A stretch of DNA of 64,000 bases from Erwinia tracheiphila (GTDB lineage: Bacteria; Pseudomonadota; Gammaproteobacteria; Enterobacterales; Enterobacteriaceae): NCBI RefSeq assembly GCF_021365465.1, contig NZ_CP089932.1, forward strand, positions 4,836,001-4,900,000, given 5' to 3'. The translations under genes were made by a program, and so were the position numbers. The notes beneath the pieces are model-generated. The model was not told the origin of the DNA. It searched no databases and was given only the letters and a program-made list of their open reading frames with translations. Positions 17,444 through 25,000 of this stretch are shown in pieces (the first letter of the stretch is position 1; each line of letters starts with the position of its first letter).

Positions 17444-17856
17444 ATGTCATCTCCCGTGAGTGTGTCCATAATGTGTCGCACGTTGTAACCTTCGCCGTCC
17501 ATTACAGCAGCAAGGCTCAGTGCAGCACTGAAGGTTTCCGGTTCAAAGCGCGGGCGGCTGCGTATACATGTCAGTCTGAAACCGTCCGATGACATCATCA
17601 ACAACAGCCAGCGGTCGCTGATTTCGCCGGGGCTGCACAGTGCCATGCGAAAACGTCCGTATGCAGGTGCAAAGCGCACCTGCACCGGAAACAGGCCGCT
17701 GTATAAACCGTTCATCATCCATGTAGCGGGAAGCGCGACCGCTGCCATGACTGCATGGGTAAGCCCACGCCGGTATTCAGCCCCCGCTTCGCGGCAGGCT
17801 TCAAACTCGTCTGGCTGCATTCGTGCCAGGCACTCTCTGCTGTATTGCATTTTCAT
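17440..17856 (-). CDS. Plasmid-encoded hypothetical protein (first gene of operon)
   Basis: 138 residues starting MKMQYSRECLARMQPDEFEACREAGAEYRRG. A modestly hydrophobic stretch (HAVMAAVALPATWMMNGLYSG) could be one membrane segment or a core helix. First of three coupled genes. Function unknown. Confidence 0.55.
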   Translation of the reverse strand: MKMQYSRECLARMQPDEFEACREAGAEYRRGLTHAVMAAVALPATWMMNGLYSGLFPVQVRFAPAYGRFRMALCSPGEISDRWLLLMMSSDGFRLTCIRSRPRFEPETFSAALSLAAVMDGEGYNVRHIMDTLTGDDI

Positions 17857-17914
17857 CGTGACTTTTCCGGGTCATTTCATCGTATTGCCGCCCCTGCGGG
17901 GCGGCACAGCGATA

Positions 17915-18091
17915 TCAGGCAGCATCGGATTCAGAAGGGTCATGGATGTCGGCTTCAGCCGACGGCCCTGAGCGCATCCAGACAGGCACCCAGCGGGTAT
18001 CTGCCAGAACACGCTGTGCATGTTCTGCCGCATCTCCCTTCTTCATTTTCGCGGCGTCACAGGCCGCGTCCGTCATCCCTGCGTCTTTAAG
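17915..18091 (-). pseudogene. ParB-like partition protein, C-terminal fragment
   Basis: About 58 codons ending at 17915: CDAAKMKKGDAAEHAQRV, LADTRWVPVWMRSG. The pattern KKGDxAxxAxxxLADTxWVPxWxR is the usual tail of plasmid ParB/Spo0J-family proteins. Its upstream part is cut by the IS6 copy at 18092. It suggests the 15-18 kb segment came from a low-copy plasmid. Confidence 0.6.
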
Positions 18092-18910
18092 GGCACTGTT
18101 GCAAATTTCTTGATGCTGTACCTTTTGTATTACAGAAATGCCTTAAATTTCAAAAACCCTGCTCACCAGACGCATCTCGCCCAGAGGATGGCCGTAGTAA
18201 AAGTTTTCCGCCTGTCCTTTACGCAATGCCCGCATGACTTCAATCCCCCTGATGGTGGCATATGCCGTTTTCATGGATTTAAATCCCAGCGTGGCGCCGA
18301 TTATCCGTTTCAGTTTGCCGTGATCGCATTCAATGACGTTATTCCGGTACTTAATCTGCCGGTGTTCAACATCAGGCGGACACCGGCCTTCCCGCTTCAG
18401 TAACGCCAGGGCGCGACTATAGGTGGGGGTTTTATCGGTGTTGATGAGGCGGGGGCTCTGCCAGCCTTTCACGTTGTTCAGAATCTTTCCCAGAAAACGG
18501 TATGCCGCTTTGCTGTTACGGCGCGGGGAAAGATAAAAATCGATGGTGCGGCCTTTGCTGTCAACAGCACGGTACAGGTATGCCCATCGGCCGTTAACTC
18601 TGATATACGTTTCATCAAGATGCCAGGAGCAGAACCCTGAAGGGTTACGCCAGTACCAGCGCAGCCGCTTTTCCATTTCAGGCGCATAACGCTGAACCCA
18701 GCGGTAAATCGTGGAGTGATCAACGTTGACACCGCGCTCGGCCAGCATTTCCTGCAGCTCACGATAGCTGATGCCGTATTTACAGTACCAGCGCACTGCC
18801 CACAGGATGATGTCACGCTGAAAATGCCGGCCTTTGAATGGATTCATGTGCTGCTCCGTCAGCAAAAGGTGACGATGAGTTTATCACCTCCAGATTTTTG
18901 CAACAGTGCC
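18092..18910 (-). mobile_element. IS26-like (IS6 family) insertion sequence, copy 4
   Basis: 819 bp with perfect 14-bp ends, opposite in orientation to copy 3. Flanks TCTTTAAG and CTCATCGC differ. It truncates parB on its left and ccdA on its right. Confidence 0.95.
18143..18847 (-). CDS. tnpA: IS6 family transposase (IS26-like)
   Basis: Intact 234-residue DDE transposase, with the same product as copy 3 at the positions compared and the same catalytic motifs. Confidence 0.95.
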   Translation of the reverse strand: MNPFKGRHFQRDIILWAVRWYCKYGISYRELQEMLAERGVNVDHSTIYRWVQRYAPEMEKRLRWYWRNPSGFCSWHLDETYIRVNGRWAYLYRAVDSKGRTIDFYLSPRRNSKAAYRFLGKILNNVKGWQSPRLINTDKTPTYSRALALLKREGRCPPDVEHRQIKYRNNVIECDHGKLKRIIGATLGFKSMKTAYATIRGIEVMRALRKGQAENFYYGHPLGEMRLVSRVFEI

Positions 18911-19132
18911 CTCATCGCTGAAACAACCATGTTCATCGTGAAAACGATTAAGAGCTTCCAGCGCTTCGTTGTTTTCCTCCTGCCATTTTTTCGCTTCATA
19001 CTGGCGTAGTTCAGCGTCAAAGGCTGCGGTCAGAGTGGCACTGAGGTTAATTCCAGCCTCGCGCGCACGGCTGAGTAAGGCACGTTCTACGGTCATAGTA
19101 ACGCTTTGCGTTGATCGTTGTGTTGTTGACAT
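18911..19132 (-). pseudogene. ccdA: CcdA-family antitoxin, truncated by IS6 insertion
   Basis: 74 native codons from the ATG at 19132 (GAGG five bases upstream): a ribbon-helix-helix start (QSVTMTVERALLSRAREAGINLSATL) and a CcdA tail (AKKWQEENNEALEALNRF). The IS6 end replaces only the last few residues, after GCFSDEG, with TVAKIWR. The partner toxin gene ccdB, expected downstream, is gone. A nearly full-length antitoxin could still be made. Confidence 0.75.
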
Positions 19133-19640
19133 AAATACCTCGCGTCAAATGCCGTGTAACAAACACGGCTCATTAGACGTAGCATAACACCAAAATGCAA
19201 TGTAGCGGAAAAATATGGGCTTCCGGCGTAGCTTTCGCGTTTAGCGTGAGTTTTCGTTCCACTGAGGAACGGGGATTTATGTGCGTCAGCGCATGTAAGG
19301 CGGCAGGATGAAATGACAGGTAGCACTGAGGATTATCCGCCGATACCAATGAGGGATCGAAAGGGATCGCCTATCCATCCCTTACCCTGCAAAGCCATAA
19401 CCCACTAAAAGCGGCTCAGGGGCTTCTGTGCGCGGTCGGAGTGGTCACCGCAGTTGGGGCGTATCTCCGCGTTAGCGGGTCGTGAGAGCCGCTTACGAGC
19501 GTGTAAGCAAAACGTTCAGCGATATTTGCTGACGCATCCGGCGTGGCCGGATTTGTCCAATCCCTCGAGGGATTCCGATCTGAATGCCCCGCGCTTTAGC
19601 GTGAGGAGCTACTTCTGAGGCGCTTGCGCCGATGCTGTTC
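19133..19640. other. Plasmid-like non-coding region upstream of ccdA
   Basis: No gene supported. It contains many short imperfect palindromes (GTAACAAACACGG, CGTTAGCGGG, CATCCGGCGTGGCCGG, CCCTCGAGGG) and resembles the spacers at 9.3 and 31.9 kb in composition. A promoter for ccdA is expected near 19150-19200. Confidence 0.3.
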
Positions 19641-19790
19641 GGTTATCCACTTTTTAAAGGGGATAACAGTAATGTTTTTTATTTATTGGTTTATCTTTTA
19701 ATACGTAAGCAATTAAAAGATAAACAAAAAGAGTAATTTCGCCATCTCGTTTGCACTTCATTATCACTTACCCACAAGCTATACAGCAGT
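19641..19790. other. Replication-origin-like region
   Basis: Contains a DnaA-box-like TTATCCAC (19643-19650), a facing GGGATAA (19659-19666), then an AT-rich tract with a 14-bp perfect inverted repeat, and another DnaA-like TTACCCACA near 19768. DnaA boxes beside an AT-rich tract are typical of theta-plasmid origins. No replication gene is adjacent, so this is a suggestion only. Confidence 0.4.
19689..19725. repeat. 14-bp perfect inverted repeat
   Basis: Arms GTTTATCTTTTAAT (19689-19702) and ATTAAAAGATAAAC (19712-19725) with a 9-bp spacer. AT-rich, without a T tail on either strand that would make it a clear terminator. Confidence 0.8.
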
Positions 19791-19899
19791 TGTGGACGGC
19801 TACGCCGGAACCGCCGAAAAATCCGCCATTCAAAAAGGGAGGCTGGTTTGGATTTCGGAAATTATTGTACGTTAAGGCTGTTTTTTGTACTGCGGCTTG

Positions 19900-21273
19900 A
19901 TGGTTAGGAGATTGAATCGCTTCTTTTGATATCGCCTGACCATGAAAAATGACACTGTCTACTCCATTGCTGCTGCTGACCTGTGTGGGTCTTGATATAA
20001 AAATGCCATCTTCGCTGTATTTTCAACCTGAAACCCATTTTTGTGGCGTGTTCACCCGCCACGGCTCCGGAAAAATGCAACCGGCCTTTACAGAGGATGC
20101 ACTGATACGGATCTGTGCCCAGGAAGCCTTTCATCAGTACCGCGAACCCGGGGCGTTTAGGTTTTTCCCGTACCGTCATCTCCAGCGCTTCGTAAACCTT
20201 TGGCAGCAGCGTGCCCCGCTTTCGGTTGGCCAGAAAGCCGGAGTAGCGCACCATCTTAAAATGCCGCGCCGGAATGTGGCTGATATAGCGCCCGATCATC
20301 TCTTCCTGACTCAGCGTCTGGCGTTTATGTTTTCCCGTGCGGTGATCGAGGTAGTGGTGGACTACCGCGCCTCCGCCGTAGTGTCGCAGACGGGAAGCCG
20401 ACACCGGCGGGCGCTTCAGGTAGCGGCCGAGGTATTTCACGCTGTGCCAGGCTCCCCGGGTCTTCTTCGCGAAGTGTACCTTCCAGTGTCGGCCATATTG
20501 TGCCTTCAGGTAACGCCGCCACTGGCGCTCATCGCGGATGTGGCCCAGACCCGGCACCATGCCGGGCATGATCCGGGCGTAGCTGTCGCGCAGCAGTCGG
20601 ATAACAGCACCACGCCAGATTTCCTCAACGGCCTTCTTTTTAAAGAAGAGGCTGCGCCAGACGCGGTGCTTAACGTCGAGACCGCCCCGCATGACGGAGA
20701 CGTGGATATGCGGATGCTGATTGAGCTGGCGACCATAGGAATGCAGGGCGCAGAATATGCCGACCTCAATGCCCTGTGTACGTGCCCACTTCAGCATGGC
20801 GCGGGTGGCGCAGCGGAACAGGTCGTTGAGCAGCGGCCTGTTATAGTTAAAGAACGGCCAGAGCAGGTGTGGCATAGTAAAAGTGATTTGTTGCCATTCG
20901 CAGTCGGGCAGAATGTGCTGCTGCTCAGCAATCCACTGCCCAGTGGACTTCATGCCGCAGGCGCTGCATGCCTTTGACTTGCAGCTCTGGCAGAAGAAGC
21001 GGAAGTGGGTACAGCCCGGCGAGGCACAGCAGTAGCGGCGAACGCCCATTGCGCAGGTTCCACAGGCGAGCATGCGCTCAACACAGAGGCGGGTCCACTG
21101 GCTGACGCTGTCACCGTGCTTCCCGAGGTAGTAGTTCCAGCCGTCATAGACGGTGAACAGGAGTTTGGCGGGACGCGGGATATACATGATGCTGAGTATA
21201 AAGCGGTGCTCCGGCCATGCAAAGCATCGGAACGGCGAAGCCGTGACGCTCGCCCTGTAAGGGCGCTACGTTC
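19900..21273 (-). mobile_element. IS91-family (IS801-like) element, type I copy 1
   Basis: 1374 bp without inverted ends. The 3' (ori) end CTCCTAACCAT abuts CAAG, and the 5' (ter) end begins GAACGTAGCGCCC with a GCCCT..AGGGC hairpin. GAAC/CAAG next to the ori end is the known target preference of IS91-type rolling-circle elements. It sits in the plasmid-like spacer downstream of the origin-like region. Confidence 0.88.
19904..21187 (-). CDS. tnpA: IS91-family Y2 HUH transposase
   Basis: 427 residues. An N-terminal zinc-binding region with several Cys pairs (CASPGC, FFCQSCKSKACSACG) is followed by the HUH motif in QHPHIHVSV and the two catalytic tyrosines in KYLGRYLKRPP. It catalyses rolling-circle-type single-strand transposition. 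It is longer than the type II protein (404) because the frame runs on almost to the ori end. It appears intact. The long ORF on the opposite strand is a shadow. Confidence 0.92.
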   Translation of the reverse strand: MYIPRPAKLLFTVYDGWNYYLGKHGDSVSQWTRLCVERMLACGTCAMGVRRYCCASPGCTHFRFFCQSCKSKACSACGMKSTGQWIAEQQHILPDCEWQQITFTMPHLLWPFFNYNRPLLNDLFRCATRAMLKWARTQGIEVGIFCALHSYGRQLNQHPHIHVSVMRGGLDVKHRVWRSLFFKKKAVEEIWRGAVIRLLRDSYARIMPGMVPGLGHIRDERQWRRYLKAQYGRHWKVHFAKKTRGAWHSVKYLGRYLKRPPVSASRLRHYGGGAVVHHYLDHRTGKHKRQTLSQEEMIGRYISHIPARHFKMVRYSGFLANRKRGTLLPKVYEALEMTVREKPKRPGFAVLMKGFLGTDPYQCILCKGRLHFSGAVAGEHATKMGFRLKIQRRWHFYIKTHTGQQQQWSRQCHFSWSGDIKRSDSIS

Positions 21274-21296
21274 TACTCTTTTATGACGACTTTATT

Positions 21297-21743
21297 TTAA
21301 TGCCGTGATACTAAGAAATAAATTGCTGAACACAGAATAAAGCAGGTAATTACAGTAAGAATTGAATAAAAAAGAGAAGATTTTCTTTTTTTCACCGATG
21401 ATGAAAAGGGGACTGATTCTCCTTTATTCTTCTTTCTCGGGATATAAATATACCCTTTTCCGGGAATGGTTTTAATGCAGTTATTCATATTAACTGCGGC
21501 TAAATTTCGGCGTATTTTATAGATGAGTTGAGTCAGGTTTGCATCATCGATCGTTTCGGCGCGGTTTTCCCAAATAGAATTGATTAGTTCTTTTTTGGTA
21601 AGTTCAATATGTGGGTGTCTGAGGAAATAACTAATTAGCTTTTTTTCTTTCTCCCCGATGGGTAACTTGATGCTTTTATTTGTTAAGTAATTATCCTCTT
21701 CTGAGAGAAAAATGTTATTGCCTATCTCAATATTTTCACTCAT
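21297..21743 (-). CDS. Membrane-anchored winged-helix regulator (CadC/ToxR-like)
   Basis: 148 residues. The OmpR/PhoB-type winged helix spans about residues 20-105 (LPIGEKEKKLISYFLRHPH, KELINSIWENR, LTQLIYKIRRNL, IKTIPGKGYIYIP). A Lys/Ser linker and one membrane segment (about 124-145, SLFYSILTVITCFILCSAIYFL) follow, with only a few periplasmic residues. Such proteins activate promoters from the inner membrane, but this one lacks a periplasmic sensor domain, so any input must come from a partner or the membrane. AT-rich. Target genes are not evident; the flanking gene at 22418 is truncated. Confidence 0.8.
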   Translation of the reverse strand: MSENIEIGNNIFLSEEDNYLTNKSIKLPIGEKEKKLISYFLRHPHIELTKKELINSIWENRAETIDDANLTQLIYKIRRNLAAVNMNNCIKTIPGKGYIYIPRKKNKGESVPFSSSVKKRKSSLFYSILTVITCFILCSAIYFLVSRH

Positions 21744-22417
21744 TTCTTCACCTTATTGATATTTTAGTTATCAAATTGTAACAAAAATTCAGTGTTTACT
21801 ATGTGAAAAACAGATATAACTAAAGCTATGATAACCATCAGGAAAATAACAGAGATATCGTATTTTATTTGAGTGCTCTGTGTTTTATATTTATTAATAG
21901 TATAGATAAAATATATCATTTTTACCTCTGTAGGGTGTGTTAATTATTGCAGGCCTGATCGTAAAAAATACCATTTTTAATTATAATGCACTGTTTAATG
22001 TGTGTTTTTTAATGTTTGGTTTATGACAGATTGATGTTTATTACTCAAACTAACGCGTTGACTAAATAGCTGCACGGAATAGTACTGCACTTTTTTAAGT
22101 CTTTGTGGGAAAAGGAATTGGTGCTGTTACCTCTGCTAAGTGGCGCTGGCGCGTAGCTGTCGCATGTCAATAAATGTCAAGTGTAGTGATATTAGATGTG
22201 GCTATTTAGTGCCATTTTTATTTGTGAGGTTTTTTAATTAACAGGCTGCTATAGGTTGTTATTGTCATTTTAAAGAATTATTTATAATATTTTTTATTTC
22301 TCTGTGATTATTCTTTGTTACTGATTAGATGTATTACGGATTGTATGTGAAATTAAATATGTCATCAAAAATCATTTATTAATGATTAATTTACACAAGA
22401 AAATATGAAGAATCATA
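21744..22417. other. AT-rich intergenic region, 670 bp
   Basis: No ORF supported. Very AT-rich with long T/A tracts, the composition bound by H-NS-type silencers. It probably holds the divergent promoters of the regulator (21743, leftwards) and the truncated ORF (22418, rightwards). Confidence 0.4.
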
Positions 22418-22539
22418 ATGAGCAAATTAATACAAAAAGACACTTATACAGAACAATCCTATGCAATGGATGGATTTGATCCTGCTAACAATACCTCTGA
22501 ATACAGTTACACATCTGGTCGCGTAATAAAGCGCGTGTA
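22418..22539 (+). pseudogene. 5' end of unknown gene truncated by IS1
   Basis: About 40 codons from the ATG at 22418 (MSKLIQKDTYTEQSYAM..) run into the IS1 end. Hydrophilic, no signal peptide, AT-rich. I do not recognise it. It may have been the target of the neighbouring membrane-anchored regulator. Confidence 0.4.
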
Positions 22540-23281
22540 GGTCGTGACGCAGACTTGCTGAACACGTATGCTTTGCGCTTTGGATGTAACATATGGCTAA
22601 AGTTGATGTCGTCTGCCCTCAGTGCAATGAAACTCATGCTGTACGATGTAACGGACATTCAGCATCCGGTGCCCAACGTTACATCTGCAAGCATTGTTCA
22701 AAGACCTTTCAGCTCAACTTTAGCTACTCCGGTGCCAAACCAGACACACACCAGACCATTGTTAATATGGCCATGAATGGTTCCGGATGTCGCGATACCG
22801 CACGAGTTCTCGGTATCGTAAAAAAATTTCGCCAAAGCAGGTAGCTGAGAATATCGACCCCGAAACGGAGGTTGTTATCTGCTGTGAAGCCGGCGAACAA
22901 TGGTCTTACGTGCGGTGTAAAAGCAATCCCCGGTGGTTGTTCTATGCTTATGACCGTATCCGCAAACGTGCTCTGGCCCACGTCTTCGGCCCGAGAAATG
23001 CCCCGACCCTGCGACGATTGCTGGCCCTGTTAAGCAAATTTAACATTGCCTTTTATATGACAGATGCGTGGCCGGTTTATAAAGTTCTGTTAAGTGCAAC
23101 AAGCCACGTGGTGAGCAAGAAATATATCCAACGGACAGAACGGCATAATCTTAATCTTCGCACACATATCAAACGACTGACCCGCAGAACAATTTGCTTT
23201 TCGAAGTCAGAGGAAATGCATGATAGGATCATCGGTTGGTATCTTACTCTTCATCATTATCAATAAATCTGCGTCACTACC
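22540..23281 (+). mobile_element. IS1-family element, copy 1 (24-bp internal deletion)
   Basis: 742 bp. Left end GGTCGTGACGCAGACTTG, right end ..CTGCGTCACTACC, which differs by one base from the other copies (CGACC). Flanking 9-mers differ. A 24-bp in-frame deletion between insA and the frameshift site distinguishes it from the 766-bp copies. Confidence 0.88.
22593..23266 (+). pseudogene. IS1 InsA/InsAB', with internal deletion
   Basis: InsA zinc-finger part is intact (CPQCNETHAVRCNGHSASG..CKHC), but eight codons of the helix-turn-helix (SLNTVLRH) are missing before the A-run. InsB then continues to 23266 with RRTICFSKSEEMHDRIIGWYL. The deletion keeps the frame, but loss of recognition-helix residues probably inactivates the transposase. 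Confidence 0.75.
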
Positions 23282-23441
23282 CTTTTTCCTGCAGATAAAA
23301 ATCCTCTTTTAAATATCGATACTGACCCGACGTGAACCAGAATTTCTGTTTAGTTTAAAAACAACCTAAAAAAATAAATCGGACATGCATTTAATCGCGC
23401 AATGATCATTATCAGGCTATGAAAAGCGACCGGTCTGACAG

Positions 23442-23457
23442 ACGCAATCGATTGCGA
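23442..23457 (+). promoter_or_regulatory. PurR operator
   Basis: ACGCAATCGATTGCGA is a near-match to the PurR box (ACGCAAACGTTTGCGT type), with perfect central symmetry. It lies 84 bp upstream of the purine permease remnant start, fitting purine repression of that gene. Confidence 0.65.
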
Positions 23458-23540
23458 AAAATTACCGAATTCTCTACCAAATCAAAAGTTATAGGTTAGG
23501 ATAGTCGACGTTACCTTTATCCATTATTTGGAATTGAATA

Positions 23541-23855
23541 ATGCAAAATTCTGCTCTACTACAGCGAATCTTTAAATAAAAAGAACATGGCACGACGGTC
23601 CGCACTGAAATCATTGCGGGTTTTACCACTTTCCTGACCATGGTCTATATCGTTTTTGTTAATCCTCAGATTCTGGGCGTTGCCGGAATGAACACCCAGG
23701 CGGTGTTTGTCACGACCTGCCTGATTGCCGCTGGCGGCAGTATTCTGATGGGTCTGGTGGCCAACCTTCCCGGCCGCTGTCGAGAGATCAGCCCTTGTGT
23801 GGTGTTGGTGGCGCTGCTTTTTGTACTTAAAATCGTTTTTATCGACGCACACTGA
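23541..23855 (+). pseudogene. Adenine/purine permease (AdeP/AdeQ family) remnant
   Basis: The frame starts MQNSALLQRIFK then has a TAA at codon 13. It continues in the same frame [36 protein letters not shown], and jumps from LVANLP to the family's extreme C-terminus ([21 protein letters not shown]). The intact E. coli homologues have about 440 residues, so about 340 are deleted in frame. It would have been an NCS2-type proton symporter for adenine. Both a nonsense codon and a large deletion show long-standing decay, although its PurR box persists. Confidence 0.82.
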
Positions 23856-23909
23856 TAATAATGATTATCCAGGCCAGATTTTTCCGGCCTGTGAGATTCC
23901 GGGCGGGAA

Positions 23910-24629
23910 TTATTTGTACAGATTGGTCAGGTGTAGCATTTGTGGTTCCATATTTCTCGCTGATATCTGAATTTCTTTTAGCTGCTTCCAGCTTTCCAAC
24001 CCGTTAAATTCCCAAAGATGCAGTAATCCATCCCCCGCAGACAGTGCACAGGCCCAGATGATGAGGGGTTCCACATCGGAAATGATTTCAATATTGTCAG
24101 AGGTGAGTAAACGTAATCTTCCTGAAGCGGGATGTAATTGCAATTCACTGTTTTCCAAAGTTTTTACTCTGGTGAGTTTCAGCACGCTTTGTCGGAGCGC
24201 TCTCAATTGAATCGCCGCTTCGTTGGGATCTGACTGTGCTTTAATCCAGGCTGTTTCTCCTGATGAAAACTTGTGGGACTGTTGTTCCCTGGTGTGGCGA
24301 CTGTATGAGCGAACAATCTCCATATCCAGCCCGGCTTTACCCTGTTCTTCGGCCAGTAAAACCCCCACGATATTACCAGCATAGGCAATGCTGAAATCCG
24401 GTAGATAAGGATCGCTAAAGCAGGGACGGCCATTGCTGGTTGTCGCCAGAGCAGGAAGCTGAGAGAAACCATAAACCCGCCACATCTGTTCTGCGAGTAA
24501 TGCGTGCGAGGCCAGATATCTGGTTTGTCTGCGTTCCATCAGTGTTTGAGCAGTATCCAGGATCGCATAAGGTAGCCGATAGACAGGGATATTCGCATCA
24601 ATGAGGGTCCAGCGCGCAAAATGACTTGC
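23910..24629 (-). CDS. 4'-phosphopantetheinyl transferase superfamily protein
   Basis: 239 residues from the ATG at 24629, chosen because GGAG lies six bases before it; an ATG five codons earlier lacks a site. PPTases transfer the phosphopantetheine arm from CoA to carrier proteins. Visible features are the substrate-side SNGRPCFSD, DFSIAYAG, the Mg-binding GLDMEIV and a degenerate second motif FSSGETAWIKA..LRQSVLKL, where the canonical form is WxxKES/A. Metal ligands are partly conserved (Asp-x-Glu in DMEI). It resembles the orphan AcpT-like group, which sits alone. No NRPS/PKS gene is in the window. Confidence 0.72.
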   Translation of the reverse strand, partial: ASHFARWTLIDANIPVYRLPYAILDTAQTLMERRQTRYLASHALLAEQMWRVYGFSQLPALATTSNGRPCFSDPYLPDFSIAYAGNIVGVLLAEEQGKAGLDMEIVRSYSRHTREQQSHKFSSGETAWIKAQSDPNEAAIQLRALRQSVLKLTRVKTLENSELQLHPASGRLRLLTSDNIEIISDVEPLIIWACALSAGDGLLHLWEFNGLESWKQLKEIQISARNMEPQMLHLTNLYK

Positions 24630-24803
24630 CATCGGCCGCTCCATGAAAACAGGTCAAAAACATTGGGCTATTGTAAGCACGCTTTTACCATTATTACGTG
24701 ACATGGCCGCATAAAAAATGATTTAGTGGGGGAGATAATACGTTCAGCATGTTGATAAATCCGGGAGGTCAAAGTAAATAATCAGCTAAGGGTTTAGCAG
24801 ATT

Positions 24804-24872
24804 ATGGTTCGTCACTTTATGGATACCGTCAGGCCATTCCCCGGTGGAAAACATGGGCTGGCTAAAGTGTAG
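24804..24872 (+). mobile_element. IS630-family transposase, C-terminal scrap
   Basis: 23 codons reading VRHFMDTVRPFPGGKHGLAKV then a stop, the recognisable tail of an IS630-family transposase. The rest of the element is absent. Confidence 0.65.
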
Positions 24873-25000
24873 CGGTATTAGGATCCGTTATTTAGGCATT
24901 AAGGATGGGAAACATAAGCACCTGGAAGCCTATTTAGAACAGGATATCAGGGATATGGAAAGTTTTCCGAGTTCGGGATATCACAAACAACTACGAACAA

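Noticed and set aside
3575..18918. Composite transposon bounded by IS6 copies 1 and 4
   Set aside because: Outer flanks CTCAAGGT and CTCATCGC do not match and no inner pair matches either, so a single composite insertion is not supported.
19949..20977. 342-codon ORF opposite the IS91-type transposase (also at 28929 and, in type II, 238 codons at 35803, 55776 and 63192)
   Set aside because: GC-rich codon bias leaves the antisense frame open; its repetition follows the element copies and it has no recognisable domain or ribosome site.
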